A DNA stretch of 64,000 bases from Pseudoalteromonas sp. MM1 (GTDB lineage Bacteria > Pseudomonadota > Gammaproteobacteria > Enterobacterales > Alteromonadaceae). The notes under the pieces are model-generated. The model searched no databases and was not told the DNA's origin. It worked only from the letters and a program-made list of their open reading frames with translations. The translations under genes and the position numbers were made by a program. The stretch spans positions 2,294,001-2,358,000 of the forward strand of contig NZ_AP027922.1 in NCBI RefSeq assembly GCF_030296835.1. Reading direction: 5' to 3'. Below, piece after piece: positions 20,701 through 29,375 of this stretch (the first letter of the stretch is position 1; each line of letters opens with the position of its first letter).

Positions 20701-21116
20701 AGGGGGTCGCCGGTAATTTAGGCCTAACAACATTAATGTCTTTATTAGCCAACTTAGAGCACGAACAAACATCTGAACAATCTACAACGTTAGTAACACA
20801 AATAAAAGACGAGTTAGAGACAATAACCCAATTAATATCAGGCGATGAATGTGCACCAATCACGCGTGTTGAGAGTGAAGATACAGAGCAAAAAAGCTCG
20901 CTAAGCGCGGCTGAATTAAAGTCACTATGTGAAACGTTGCACCATGAAGCGCAAAGCGCCGAGCTCAACGATGATTTACTTGCGCAGCTTGAAAATAACG
21001 CCCCTGCACACTTACAAACTCAAATAAATGAGGTTGTAAACGCGTTTGATGAATTTGACTTTGATCAGGCGCAACATGTGCTAAACGATTTAATTAAAGA
21101 GTTTACCCAAGAATGA
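17784..21116 (+). CDS. MHYT-PAS-PAS hybrid histidine kinase with REC and Hpt domains
   Basis: An 1110-residue inner-membrane sensor. Residues 1-255 form a seven-helix MHYT domain with three motifs (SMHFIGM, TMHYSGM, GMHYMGM) proposed in this family to bind copper and sense a diatomic gas. Two PAS domains follow (about 275-395 and 403-525), then HisKA with phospho-acceptor His548 (SHEIRTPMN), a HATPase domain (NLIGNAIKFTE; DTGIGIA; GGTGLG), a receiver with Asp831 (LMDIHMPECDG) and an Hpt domain with His970 (IHTLKGVAGNLG). The full phosphorelay chain is thus in one protein. An HD-GYP regulator starts 9 nt after its stop, the obvious output partner. The signal is inferred from the family. Confidence 0.93.
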   Translation: MLSAFFITDQDPSLIINGAYNPILVSLSVITAIFAAFFTVWLIDVAKQTQFESYKRLANVTGATVLSAGIWSMHFIGMLAFSLCTDISYDPLITLLSFLPAFIACQYAFSILVKSQGSFKHLFICSILLGAGIGTMHYSGMAAMQLAPLLRYDPAMFALSIVVAVGLSFIALFTRYHLTRLLPNLSQIQARVITAVILGTAVAGMHYMGMAATRFVATSPLLPDYQKSTTELAFVAIAVATATVAITCVIAVINGMVRYRLLLEEKSADESRLNAILGTAIDGIVTIDHTGIILSFNDAASKIFGWRESDVQGQNVKMLMADEIARHHDGYLSNAKNVDLGKVIGINRDVSAKHKDGHLFPIRLGIGEVNQPDHMPLYVGFITDLTEQRAMQQSLIEKEQKYRSLMDNMPGAAFRCKYDKNWSMLFISPIVAELTGYTPEEFTESCIEFNDLILKTDQPTVNEAVAQALTSSLKYSVEYRIRHRNGKVVWVLDKGSLTCDKDNDPQWIDGVLVDITEQKEYEDKLEQAKLQAEEAAHAKQAFMANMSHEIRTPMNSIIGFSDLLMDTPLNQEQQKHLVTVNNAARSLLRLLNEVLDTAKLERGKLTIEPVHFSLKQVLDSIISTFWLEAKKKDLRLKLNIKDSVATTYYGDPDRLRQILTNLIGNAIKFTEQGSVELTVSTTQTDQLFFEVQDTGIGIAKDRVKAIFQPFVQADGTTTRRFGGTGLGTTISKQLVELMGGTINLVSEENKGTCFYFSLPLKQGDAEKIDHFDGLHTQLPSLRVLVVDDIEQNTELLSLLLSKDQHLVSKASNGLEAIAIFEKQDFDVILMDIHMPECDGIEATTKIRAIEKQRQLKFTPIIALTASVLQQDKLTAKRAGMNGFANKPIDINQLNQEIAQVLGLGIAKDMVISQSDPEAKHIDFEKGVMLWGNKCKQLTEIAKFISDSNRRFDILFNNKLSEIKDANSLIHTLKGVAGNLGLTTLMSLLANLEHEQTSEQSTTLVTQIKDELETITQLISGDECAPITRVESEDTEQKSSLSAAELKSLCETLHHEAQSAELNDDLLAQLENNAPAHLQTQINEVVNAFDEFDFDQAQHVLNDLIKEFTQE

Positions 21117-21125
21117 GAATAGTGA

Positions 21126-22121
21126 ATGGATTTTAGCAACGACAAACCACGTATATTAATCGTTGACGATGAACCTGCGAACTTAAAAGTTATGCGAGAA
21201 GTATTAGGTAATCAATACCGTATGTCTTTTGCTAAATCGGGAGATGCAGCACTTACACTGCTTGAAAAAGAACAGCCTAAACTTATTTTACTCGATATCA
21301 TGATGCCCGATATGAATGGCTTTGAGGTATGCGAAATAGTTAAAAGTACACCCGCTCTTTCGCATATCCCAATTATTTTTGTAACGGCTCTGGGCGATGA
21401 AAGCGATGAGTTTAAGGGGTTTGAACTTGGCGCTGTTGATTACATAACTAAACCTATTAGCCCTGCGATTGTGCGCGCCCGAGTTAAAACACATTTGTCG
21501 CTTGTGCAGGCCGAGCAATTAAAGCAAGCCCATGTTGATTTAGTACATCGCTTAGGTCGCGCTGCAGAGTACAAAGACACAGACACTGGCGAGCACATTG
21601 CTAGGATGAGCCAATACAGTAAATTATTAGCATTAGAGTTTGGTATGGATCAACACCAAGCCGAGCTACTTCGCCAAGCAGCCCCCATGCACGATGTAGG
21701 TAAAATAGGTATTCCTGATGCTATTTTATTAAAGCCTGGGCGATTAACCTCTGAAGAATTTGACCACATGAAACAGCACGCGGTTATTGGTGCACAAATT
21801 TTAGCAAATTCTTCATCTCCGCTATTACAACTTGCCCATAAATTAGCTATAGAGCACCACGAAAAGTGGGATGGCAGTGGCTACCCTCATGGTTTAAAAG
21901 GCGAACAAATATCGGTTGAAGGGCGTATTGTAGCTATTGCTGATGTATTTGATGCCCTTACCTCAAAACGCCCGTATAAAGAGGCCTGGGGTGTAGAAGA
22001 AGCACTTGAGCATATGCAAGCACAAGCGGGTAAACACTTTGACCCCCATCTTATCAATTTATTTGTAAATAAGCTCGATGCTATAATCGCAATTAAAAAT
22101 ACATATCAAGAGCAAGACTAA
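21126..22121 (+). CDS. HD-GYP response regulator, predicted c-di-GMP phosphodiesterase
   Basis: 331 residues: an N-terminal receiver with phospho-acceptor Asp57 (LILLDIMMPDMNGFE), then an HD-GYP domain with the metal pair MHDVGKIGIPDAILLKPG and the GYP signature HHEKWDGSGYPHG. All motif residues are intact, so it should hydrolyse c-di-GMP to pGpG or GMP, as RpfG does. It is cotranscribed with the hybrid kinase upstream. The stop codon overlaps by 4 nt the convergent VOC gene. Regulation by phosphotransfer from the kinase's Hpt is inferred from the arrangement. Confidence 0.93.
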   Translation: MDFSNDKPRILIVDDEPANLKVMREVLGNQYRMSFAKSGDAALTLLEKEQPKLILLDIMMPDMNGFEVCEIVKSTPALSHIPIIFVTALGDESDEFKGFELGAVDYITKPISPAIVRARVKTHLSLVQAEQLKQAHVDLVHRLGRAAEYKDTDTGEHIARMSQYSKLLALEFGMDQHQAELLRQAAPMHDVGKIGIPDAILLKPGRLTSEEFDHMKQHAVIGAQILANSSSPLLQLAHKLAIEHHEKWDGSGYPHGLKGEQISVEGRIVAIADVFDALTSKRPYKEAWGVEEALEHMQAQAGKHFDPHLINLFVNKLDAIIAIKNTYQEQD

Positions 22122-22546
22122 GTATTGCGCTTGTGCGAGCCTTGTTTTACATCACCATATATCGCTTTTATGTGCGGGTAGTCACGAGAGGTTATTTCGT
22201 GGCTATTCCCACTGTTATCTTTAAAATAAAGTGAAAACGTAACACCGTGATCGGCCAGTACTGTTTTTATATTTAAGCCATTTAAATAATCAACCCAGCA
22301 AATAAACTGTGCGCCGGTGGCAGCAAACGCAATCCCTTTACTTCGACCTTGTGCTTCAAACAACGCTAAACGCGTTGTTTTTGCGGTATCTTCAAGTGTG
22401 AGTGGCCCTTTGCCATTTTCATCCCAAAAGGCAAGCTCTTCAACTACGCTAAAGCCTAGTACCCGCTTATACCATTTTAGCGCTTCTTGGATGTTTTCAA
22501 CATTAAGGTGGCAATGATCAATACCCGATAATAAGGGAACACTCAT
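22118..22546 (-). CDS. VOC (glyoxalase/bleomycin resistance) family protein
   Basis: A 142-residue single-module VOC protein. It opens with GIDHCHLNVENIQEALKWY, where DHCHLNV is the first metal-ligand strand, and ends with YFKDNSGNSHEITSR, where the Glu supplies another expected ligand. Members include glyoxalase I, fosfomycin-resistance enzymes and dioxygenases; nothing here decides among them. The open frame extends to 22558 but ATG 22546 starts 1 nt after the stop of the HD hydrolase, giving translational coupling; that start is preferred. Confidence 0.82.
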   Translation of the reverse strand: MSVPLLSGIDHCHLNVENIQEALKWYKRVLGFSVVEELAFWDENGKGPLTLEDTAKTTRLALFEAQGRSKGIAFAATGAQFICWVDYLNGLNIKTVLADHGVTFSLYFKDNSGNSHEITSRDYPHIKAIYGDVKQGSHKRNT

Positions 22547-22547
22547 T

Positions 22548-23204
22548 TTATTGACCAATTTCTGATTTTAACTGCTCTAAAAACGCATACATATACTCTG
22601 TACGCCGCTGTGCCTCGGCTTTAGCTGAAGGCGTATTCATGCTCTTGGCAATATGAAGCAATTTAATAAAAAAATGATCAAGAGTATAGGTTTTATCATC
22701 TGCTTCGCGGTTAACACAAAATGGGTCATCAGGGTTATACAGTAAGCGGTTAATAGAGCCCCCTACTTTCATACAGCGGCTAACACCTATTGCACCGAGT
22801 GCGTCCATTCTATCGGCATCTTGCACTATTTGAGCTTCGACTGTTTTAACCGCAATATTGGCGCTAAAGCTATGGGCAGCGATAGCATGGTGAATATCAT
22901 CAAACAAATTGGCGTCATAATTAATTGATTTTAAAAACGCAATGGCTTTATCTGCCGCCATGGTGGATGCTTTTGCTCTGTCTGGATGGTTTTTAGCCAC
23001 CGCAACACAATCGTGCATCCACGCTGCCGGTAAAACAATATTCATATTGGCTTTCTCAGCGTGACATAATTGAATGGCAACACGTACTACGCGTTCAATA
23101 TGCGTTATGTCGTGTGCTACATCGGCATGTATTAACGAAGTAATAAATGATCGACATTGAGAATCAAGCTGTTGTAACTCAGGGCTTAAAGCAGTGTTGG
23201 CCAC
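22548..23204 (-). CDS. HD-domain phosphohydrolase, YedJ-like
   Basis: A 218-residue soluble HD-superfamily hydrolase. Metal ligands are seen as the early His (HDITHIERVVRVA), the HD pair (AAWMHDCVAVAKNH), the later HHAIAAHSFSA and the QDADRMDALGAIG motif, in the order found in E. coli YedJ. It likely acts on a phosphorylated small molecule, but the substrate is not known. The start is GTG at 23204 without a strong ribosome binding site. It is the first gene of a two-gene unit with the VOC protein. Confidence 0.86.
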   Translation of the reverse strand: MANTALSPELQQLDSQCRSFITSLIHADVAHDITHIERVVRVAIQLCHAEKANMNIVLPAAWMHDCVAVAKNHPDRAKASTMAADKAIAFLKSINYDANLFDDIHHAIAAHSFSANIAVKTVEAQIVQDADRMDALGAIGVSRCMKVGGSINRLLYNPDDPFCVNREADDKTYTLDHFFIKLLHIAKSMNTPSAKAEAQRRTEYMYAFLEQLKSEIGQ

Positions 23205-23344
23205 AGTTATGTTCCAAAAAACTAATTTATATGAGAATTATCCGTACTTTAACGCGCTTTACACCTCCCTTGCAAAACATTCATTGTATGTTGTCCTATG
23301 CTTGACTAAAATACAGCGCTTATTTACTACTACTGAGAAGCCTT

Positions 23345-24535
23345 ATGTCATCTGCCGTTTACCTACAAGCTGGTCGCGAAAAATCATTAAAAAGAAAACA
23401 CCCTTGGTTATTTTCAAAAGCCATCAAAAAGATTAAAGGTAAACCAGGCCTAGGTGATACGGTCACCATTCACGACAGCGAAGGTAAATTTTTAGCCACC
23501 GCAGCTTATAGCCCTCACTCTCAAATAAGAGCACGTGTGTGGAGTTTTGATGAAAAAGAAGTAATAGACCAACACTTTTTTGAGCGTCGCTTACGCCGCG
23601 CTTTACACGCACGCGAGCATTCAATCGCTGAAGGCGGTTTAACCGGTTTTAGGTTATGCGCTGCTGAGTCTGACTATTTGCCAGGTGTAACCATCGATAA
23701 GTTTGATAACACCTTAGTTTGCCAATTATTAAGTGCCGGTGCCGAGCGCCATAAAGGTGAAATTGTAGGCGCGTTAATGGCTATTTTTCCGGGTGCGAAT
23801 ATTTATGAGCGCTCAGATGTAGATGTGCGTACCAAAGAAGGCTTAGAACCTATTAAAGGTGTACTGTGGGGCAACGAGCCATCAGCGCCTGTCATTATTG
23901 AAGAAAATGGCCTAAAGCTTGAAGTAGATATTTTAGAAGGCCACAAAACAGGCTTTTACCTGGATCAACGTGATAGCCGCGCAGCACTTGAGCGCTTTTC
24001 AAAAGATAAAACCGTATTAAATTGCTTTAGTTACACAGGTACTTTTTCGCTTTACGCACTACGTGGTGGCTGTACACACGTCACTAATGTTGATGTATCA
24101 CAACCAGCACTGGATACCGCTAAGCGTAACGTAGAGCACAATAACTTAGATTTAAATAAAGTCGATTTTGTTAAACAAGATGTGTTTAAGCTATTACGCC
24201 AATACCGTGATGAAGGCAAACAGTTTGACACTATTGTGATGGACCCACCAAAGTTTGCAGACAACAAAGCGCAATTAACCGGTGCATGTCGTGGTTATAA
24301 AGATATAAACATGATTGCCATGCAAATATTAAAACCAGGCGGTACACTACTTACCTTCTCATGCTCTGGGTTAATGGAGCAAAACTTGTTTCAAAAAGTG
24401 GTAGCAGACGCTGCGCTAGATGCAGGTAAAGAGCTATTGATTATGGAGCGTTTAAATCAAGCGGCCGATCACCCTATTGCTGGCAGTTACCCTGAAGGCT
24501 TTTACTTAAAAGGCTTAATTTGTAAGGTTTACTAA
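23345..24535 (+). CDS. rlmI: 23S rRNA m5C1962 methyltransferase
   Basis: Methylates C1962 of 23S rRNA. The 396-residue protein has an N-terminal PUA domain (residues 1-75, starting [20 protein letters not shown]), a central EEHEY-like domain and a Rossmann SAM-binding domain with [18 protein letters not shown] (motif I), the catalytic-loop motif [14 protein letters not shown] and FSCSGLM, whose Cys is expected to be catalytic. Length equals E. coli RlmI. It is monocistronic with its own promoter region. Confidence 0.94.
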   Translation: MSSAVYLQAGREKSLKRKHPWLFSKAIKKIKGKPGLGDTVTIHDSEGKFLATAAYSPHSQIRARVWSFDEKEVIDQHFFERRLRRALHAREHSIAEGGLTGFRLCAAESDYLPGVTIDKFDNTLVCQLLSAGAERHKGEIVGALMAIFPGANIYERSDVDVRTKEGLEPIKGVLWGNEPSAPVIIEENGLKLEVDILEGHKTGFYLDQRDSRAALERFSKDKTVLNCFSYTGTFSLYALRGGCTHVTNVDVSQPALDTAKRNVEHNNLDLNKVDFVKQDVFKLLRQYRDEGKQFDTIVMDPPKFADNKAQLTGACRGYKDINMIAMQILKPGGTLLTFSCSGLMEQNLFQKVVADAALDAGKELLIMERLNQAADHPIAGSYPEGFYLKGLICKVY

Positions 24536-24631
24536 AAATTATTGTTATTACCTACAAGGACGTAGGTAATAAAATCGAACGTTATTTAACACCCGCGATA
24601 ACAAAAACCAGCCGCTAGGTGTTTATTAAGT

Positions 24632-24928
24632 TTAATTAAACTGGACTATTTCTAATCCTGCAGTAATAGTGCCATCATCTTCTTTGCTAGCACGTATAAC
24701 TTTAGCCGTGGCATTTAAAGAAGCAATACTTGGGTGTGTCGATTCTATATTAACCTGTAGTAAGGTATCGAGCTCAAGTAAGTCATCTAAATGTAGCGAT
24801 AACCCTGTGGCACTTAAATCAACACATTCTGCGGTATAATTTAGCCCAGCAACAGGCTCTATTGTTGTTAATTGAGCAGGCGTATTTACCTGCATACGTC
24901 TAAAATTGCGCTTATCTTCAGTAAACAT
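24632..24928 (-). CDS. PilZ domain protein (c-di-GMP binding)
   Basis: A 98-residue single-domain PilZ protein. The c-di-GMP signatures are present: an arginine motif (KRNFRRMQV, residues 6-14) and DLSATGLSL for D/NxSxxG. Single-domain PilZ proteins act as diffusible c-di-GMP effectors, often on motility or polysaccharide machinery. It follows a lone receiver protein by 9 nt on the same strand, so the pair probably act in one pathway; the MHYT kinase/HD-GYP operon is 2.5 kb away. Confidence 0.88.
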   Translation of the reverse strand: MFTEDKRNFRRMQVNTPAQLTTIEPVAGLNYTAECVDLSATGLSLHLDDLLELDTLLQVNIESTHPSIASLNATAKVIRASKEDDGTITAGLEIVQFN

Positions 24929-24937
24929 GCATCACCT

Positions 24938-25318
24938 TTAAACAACCGTGTTTATTTGCTCAAATAAAGTACCCATCGAAAACGGTTTTACTACATAGGC
25001 ATCACACCCTGCATCAAAGCCAGCTTGTTTTTCCGAGGGCGACTCTAAGCCCGAAACCATAACAACAGGTATATTTTTAGTTTCAGGCGTGTGCTTAAGC
25101 ATCCGACATGTATCATATCCATCTAGGCCTGGCATACATACATCAAGCAAAATAATATCCGGCGGGTTAGCAATGGCAGACGCCAAACAGCTTTTCCCTG
25201 AGTCAGCATAACTAACATCAAATTTTGAGGTCAGGGCAGATTTTAGCATTTCATAATTAAAATACTCGTCATCTACAACTAACAATCGCTTAATCTTATG
25301 TTCAACCGATGAGGACAT
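24938..25318 (-). CDS. Single-domain response regulator (REC only)
   Basis: 126 residues comprising only a receiver domain: acidic pocket LLVVDDE, phospho-acceptor Asp59 (IILLDVCMPGLDG), Ser/Thr switch VVMVSGL and Lys in AYVVKPFS. No output domain exists, so it works through protein contact or as a phosphate shuttle. It is first in a two-gene unit with PilZ. Its cognate kinase is not adjacent; the hybrid kinase at 17.8 kb is the nearest candidate but this is speculation. Confidence 0.9.
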   Translation of the reverse strand: MSSSVEHKIKRLLVVDDEYFNYEMLKSALTSKFDVSYADSGKSCLASAIANPPDIILLDVCMPGLDGYDTCRMLKHTPETKNIPVVMVSGLESPSEKQAGFDAGCDAYVVKPFSMGTLFEQINTVV

Positions 25319-25392
25319 AGCTATGTCGCTTCCTTCTCAACCAAAAATAAATCCTTCTATTAAGGTACTAAGCTTAATAGAAAATGCAAGTT

Positions 25393-28300
25393 TTATTCTA
25401 TCTCTTTTATCGCATTCATCACGCGTTTTGCAGAAATAGGATATGGGGTACCTAAGGTTTGCGCAAACAGTGACACCCTAAGCTCCTGCTGCATCCAAAA
25501 AATAGCATTTACCTGTTGTGGAATAGGCAAGCCTTTTGGAATTTTATTTACGAGCTTTTTGTACTCTTGCGCTACTTTTTCAAGCTCTAAAACGCACAAT
25601 CTATCGCGGTTAGGATCAACAGGCAGTTTTTCTAAACGTTTTTGAATCGCTTTTAAATAACGAATAAGGTCGGGCATCTTATTCGCACCGTGAGCGCTCA
25701 CAAACCCTTTAAAGATAAGTGACTCAAGCTGCGATTTTATATCGCCATGGGCAGTTATCATAGTTAAATCGACACGCCCTTTCATTTTTTTATGTAACGC
25801 GTGGGCAATGCTTAAAACTTGCTCAACCTGTGTGGCAATTTCGACCACTGCATCGCCTAGTTCGCCCCTAATTTGCTCTTTAACTTTATTAAAGGCCGCT
25901 TCATCACGAATATCGCCATGTTTTATTAATAAGCTGTCTACGCCAGCTGCAATACAATCGTCAATTAAATCTGCAATTTTACCAAACGGATTAAAGTACA
26001 AGCCCAGTTTGGCTTTATTAGGCAAGTTTTGCTGAAGGTACTTTATCGGCGACGGTACATTTAATAATACTAAACGACGTAAACCTTGCTGATGCGCTTG
26101 CTGCGCTTTTTCTTCACTATCAAACAGCTCAATCGCCGCTGTGGCTTTTTTATCTACCAGCGCTGGGTAAGCTTTTATTTCGTATTGGCCTTGCTTTTTA
26201 ACATACGAGGCAGGCAAAGCACCAAAGTCCCATTGCGTTAAATCTGCTTTTTCAATGCCTTTATCAGCCACCTTGGAAAGCGTATCGGTTACTTTACCTT
26301 GCAGCTGTGCTTTTAGTTTTGCCAAATCTAGGCCGCGTGCAAGCAATTTATCGTGCTCGTCACGAACCTCAAACTGCAACCTTAAATGAGGCGCCAGTGC
26401 GTTTAAATCCCACGCTTCTAAATCTACTTTTACACCTGTCATTCTTAGTAAGCGTGTAGTAAGTGCATCAAGTAAGCTGCCTTGCATAGGCTCAATGGCA
26501 GCCAGTACAGCGTCAGCGTAATTGGGAGCAGGTACAAAGTTACGACGTAACGACTTAGGTAACGATTTAATTAAACCACTTATTAGCTCATGCCTAAAGG
26601 CCGGTATGTGCCAATCAAACCCGGTTTCTTGCACTTGGTTTAAAAGTGCTACCGGTATTTGTACAGCCACCCCATCAACGGCTTGCCCTGGATCAAAATG
26701 ATAGCTCAGCGGCAAAATGATATTATCTTGCTGCCATGTATCTGGGTAATCAAACTCAGTAATATTACTTGCGCCGTGCTGCATAAGCTCTTCACGGGTC
26801 ATGTATAGGTAGCGTTTGTCTTGTTGCTTTTGAGCCTTATACCACTTTATAAAAGCTGCACGGTTGTTGATTTCCTTAGGTATTTTTTTATCGTAAAATT
26901 CAAATAACGTTTGCTCATCAACCAAAATATCGCGACGTCGCGATTTATGCTCAAGCACCTGAATATCTTCTATTAGCTCGCGGTTGTATGCTAAAAACTG
27001 CTCATTTAAGCCAAGCTCTTGCTCTACAAGGGCGGTACGTACAAATAGCTCGCGGCTAACTTTAGGGTCTATATTGCTATACACACAGCGGCGTTTATTA
27101 ACCACCAATAAGCCATACAAGGTTTGCTGCTCGAACGCGATAACAGCGCCTGGCTTTTTCTCCCAATGCGGCTCAGAGTAGCTTCGTTTTACTAAATGCT
27201 GTGCAAAGGGCTCTACCCAATTAATATCTATTTTGGCGTTAATACGTGCGTATAACTTACTGGTCTCTACCAGCTCTGCCGACATAATCCATTTGGGGCT
27301 CTTTTTAAATAACCCAGAACCCGGAAAGATATGAAACTGGCTATTACGAGCGCCTTTATATATTTGCTTTTCGTCTTTAAAGCCTATGTGGCTTAACATA
27401 CCGCTCAGTAGCGCTTTGTGAATTAGCTCAGAGTCAGCCACTTGCGTGGTGGCTTTAATTTTCATTTCGTTGCACACAGTGCTTATTTGATAAACAATGT
27501 CTTGCCACTCGCGAATACGCATGTAAGCTAAAAAGTCTTTTTGGCACAACTTTCTAAACTGGCTATTAGTCAGCTCACTTTGCTGCTCTTCTAGGTAATT
27601 CCAAAGGTTTAAAAAAGCAATAAAATCCGAGTCAGGATCATCAAAGCGACTATGTTTTTCGTTCGCTGCGGCGCGTTTTTCTTGCGGGCGCTCGCGTGGG
27701 TCTTGAATCGACAGCGCAGCCACAATAATAATAACTTCTCGAAGCGCACCGAGCTTATTAGCGCTAAGCACCATTTTAGCTAAACGCGGGTCTACTGGTA
27801 AGCGGCTAAGCTCACGCCCTGATTGCGTTAAACTCGTTTGATGGCGCTTTTTACTTGGCTTAATCGCCTGAAGCTCTTCAAGTAAGGTTAAACCATCGTT
27901 AATATTGCGACTATCTGGCGCTTGTACAAACGGAAACTCGCTCATATCGCCAAGCCCTAATGCCAACATCTGCAAAATAACTGAGGCTAAATTAGTGCGC
28001 AGTATTTCTGGGTCTGTAAACTCAGGACGAAATATAAAGTCATCTTCTGAGTACAAACGAATACAAATACCTGCTTCAACACGGCCACAGCGTCCCATAC
28101 GCTGGTTCGCACTTGCCTGAGAAATTGGCTCAATAGGTAAGCGCTGCACTTTAGTACGATAGCTGTAACGGCTAATACGCGCTGTACCTGGGTCTATTAC
28201 ATAACGAATACCGGGCACCGTTAATGAAGTTTCGGCCACGTTTGTAGATAAAATAATATGGCGGCGCGAATGCGGGGCAAATATACGGTTTTGTTCTGCG

Positions 28301-29286
28301 TTAGATAAGCGAGAATAAAGTGGTAATACGTCGGTGTGTTTTAAATTACGTTTTGAGAGCGCCTCTGCGGTATCGCGTATTTCACGCTCGCCATTTAAAA
28401 ATATGAGAATATCCCCTGGCCCTTCAGCGCACAACTCATCTACCGCATCAAAAATACCTTGTAATTGGTCGCCTTCGGCTTCCATAGCGTCTTTATTTAT
28501 ATCGCTTATAGGGTTATAGCGCACCTCAACGGGGAATGTACGTCCCGATACTTCAATAATGGGCGCATCATCAAAGTGCTTTGAAAAGCGCTCAGGGTCA
28601 ATGGTGGCCGAGGTAATAATAACTTTTAAGTCGGGACGCTTTGGCAGTAAGTTTTTTAAATATCCTAAAATAAAATCGATATTTAAGCTGCGCTCATGGG
28701 CTTCATCAATAATGATGGTGTCGTACTGGTTTAAAAAACGGTCTTGTTGTATTTCGGCAAGCAAAATACCGTCGGTCATCAGTTTTACGTAAGTATTATT
28801 AGACACCTGATCGCTAAAACGTATTTTAAAACCGATCTGTTGGCCAAGCTCACATTTCATTTCCTCAGCAATGCGGTTAGCTACACTTCTCGCAGCTAAA
28901 CGTCTTGGCTGAGTATGGCCAATAAAGCCATCAACCCCACGGCCAAGCTCTAAACACATTTTAGGTATTTGCGTTGTTTTACCTGAACCGGTTTCGCCAG
29001 CAATAATCACCACTTGATTATTCGCAATCGCGTCTTTAATAACGTCCTTTTTTTGACTTACCGGTAATTGCTCAGGGTACGTTACAGAGGGCAGCTCTGC
29101 TAAACGTTTTACACGTAGCTGCTGGCTGCGGGTGATATCAGCTGCTATTTTTTCAAGGGCATTGGCCTGCTTAGACTCATCGTGTATTTTTTTTACGCCA
29201 TGTAAGCGTTTTTTAAATATAAACTGATCTTTTTTTAAGCACGTTTTAAGCTCGCCAAACAACTGACCTAGGTTTACCACCCGCAC
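25393..29286 (-). CDS. hrpA: ATP-dependent RNA helicase HrpA (DEAH box)
   Basis: A 1297-residue DEAH/RHA helicase, almost the same length as E. coli HrpA, which helps resolve stalled or collided ribosomes. Motifs in order: Walker A GETGSGKTTQIP, DEAH (IIIDEAHERS), SAT (ITSATIDPERF), helicase C with STNVAETSLT and QRMGRCGRVEAG, then winged-helix, ratchet and OB parts and a long C-terminal DUF3418 extension specific to HrpA. The start is a GTG; AAGG lies too close to the GTG at 29286 and is better spaced for a second GTG two codons later (29280). Monocistronic. Confidence 0.95.
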   Translation of the reverse strand: MRVVNLGQLFGELKTCLKKDQFIFKKRLHGVKKIHDESKQANALEKIAADITRSQQLRVKRLAELPSVTYPEQLPVSQKKDVIKDAIANNQVVIIAGETGSGKTTQIPKMCLELGRGVDGFIGHTQPRRLAARSVANRIAEEMKCELGQQIGFKIRFSDQVSNNTYVKLMTDGILLAEIQQDRFLNQYDTIIIDEAHERSLNIDFILGYLKNLLPKRPDLKVIITSATIDPERFSKHFDDAPIIEVSGRTFPVEVRYNPISDINKDAMEAEGDQLQGIFDAVDELCAEGPGDILIFLNGEREIRDTAEALSKRNLKHTDVLPLYSRLSNAEQNRIFAPHSRRHIILSTNVAETSLTVPGIRYVIDPGTARISRYSYRTKVQRLPIEPISQASANQRMGRCGRVEAGICIRLYSEDDFIFRPEFTDPEILRTNLASVILQMLALGLGDMSEFPFVQAPDSRNINDGLTLLEELQAIKPSKKRHQTSLTQSGRELSRLPVDPRLAKMVLSANKLGALREVIIIVAALSIQDPRERPQEKRAAANEKHSRFDDPDSDFIAFLNLWNYLEEQQSELTNSQFRKLCQKDFLAYMRIREWQDIVYQISTVCNEMKIKATTQVADSELIHKALLSGMLSHIGFKDEKQIYKGARNSQFHIFPGSGLFKKSPKWIMSAELVETSKLYARINAKIDINWVEPFAQHLVKRSYSEPHWEKKPGAVIAFEQQTLYGLLVVNKRRCVYSNIDPKVSRELFVRTALVEQELGLNEQFLAYNRELIEDIQVLEHKSRRRDILVDEQTLFEFYDKKIPKEINNRAAFIKWYKAQKQQDKRYLYMTREELMQHGASNITEFDYPDTWQQDNIILPLSYHFDPGQAVDGVAVQIPVALLNQVQETGFDWHIPAFRHELISGLIKSLPKSLRRNFVPAPNYADAVLAAIEPMQGSLLDALTTRLLRMTGVKVDLEAWDLNALAPHLRLQFEVRDEHDKLLARGLDLAKLKAQLQGKVTDTLSKVADKGIEKADLTQWDFGALPASYVKKQGQYEIKAYPALVDKKATAAIELFDSEEKAQQAHQQGLRRLVLLNVPSPIKYLQQNLPNKAKLGLYFNPFGKIADLIDDCIAAGVDSLLIKHGDIRDEAAFNKVKEQIRGELGDAVVEIATQVEQVLSIAHALHKKMKGRVDLTMITAHGDIKSQLESLIFKGFVSAHGANKMPDLIRYLKAIQKRLEKLPVDPNRDRLCVLELEKVAQEYKKLVNKIPKGLPIPQQVNAIFWMQQELRVSLFAQTLGTPYPISAKRVMNAIKEIE

Positions 29287-29375
29287 ACCTTATAAATTTA
29301 ATAAATGAGGGCTAATAGTATCAAAATAAACGCGCAGCGTTAATCCTACAAACGCTATAAGGCATATATATCACG

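Noticed and set aside
20279..20968. 229-codon minus-strand frame inside the hybrid kinase
   Set aside because: A long shadow in a coding region; Ser/Leu-rich with no domain, while the sense strand encodes REC and Hpt.
24545..24570. ATTACCTAC / GTAGGTAAT hairpin as terminator of rlmI
   Set aside because: The plus-strand side is followed by A-rich sequence, not a T-run; it may be a weak or minus-strand signal but is not supported.
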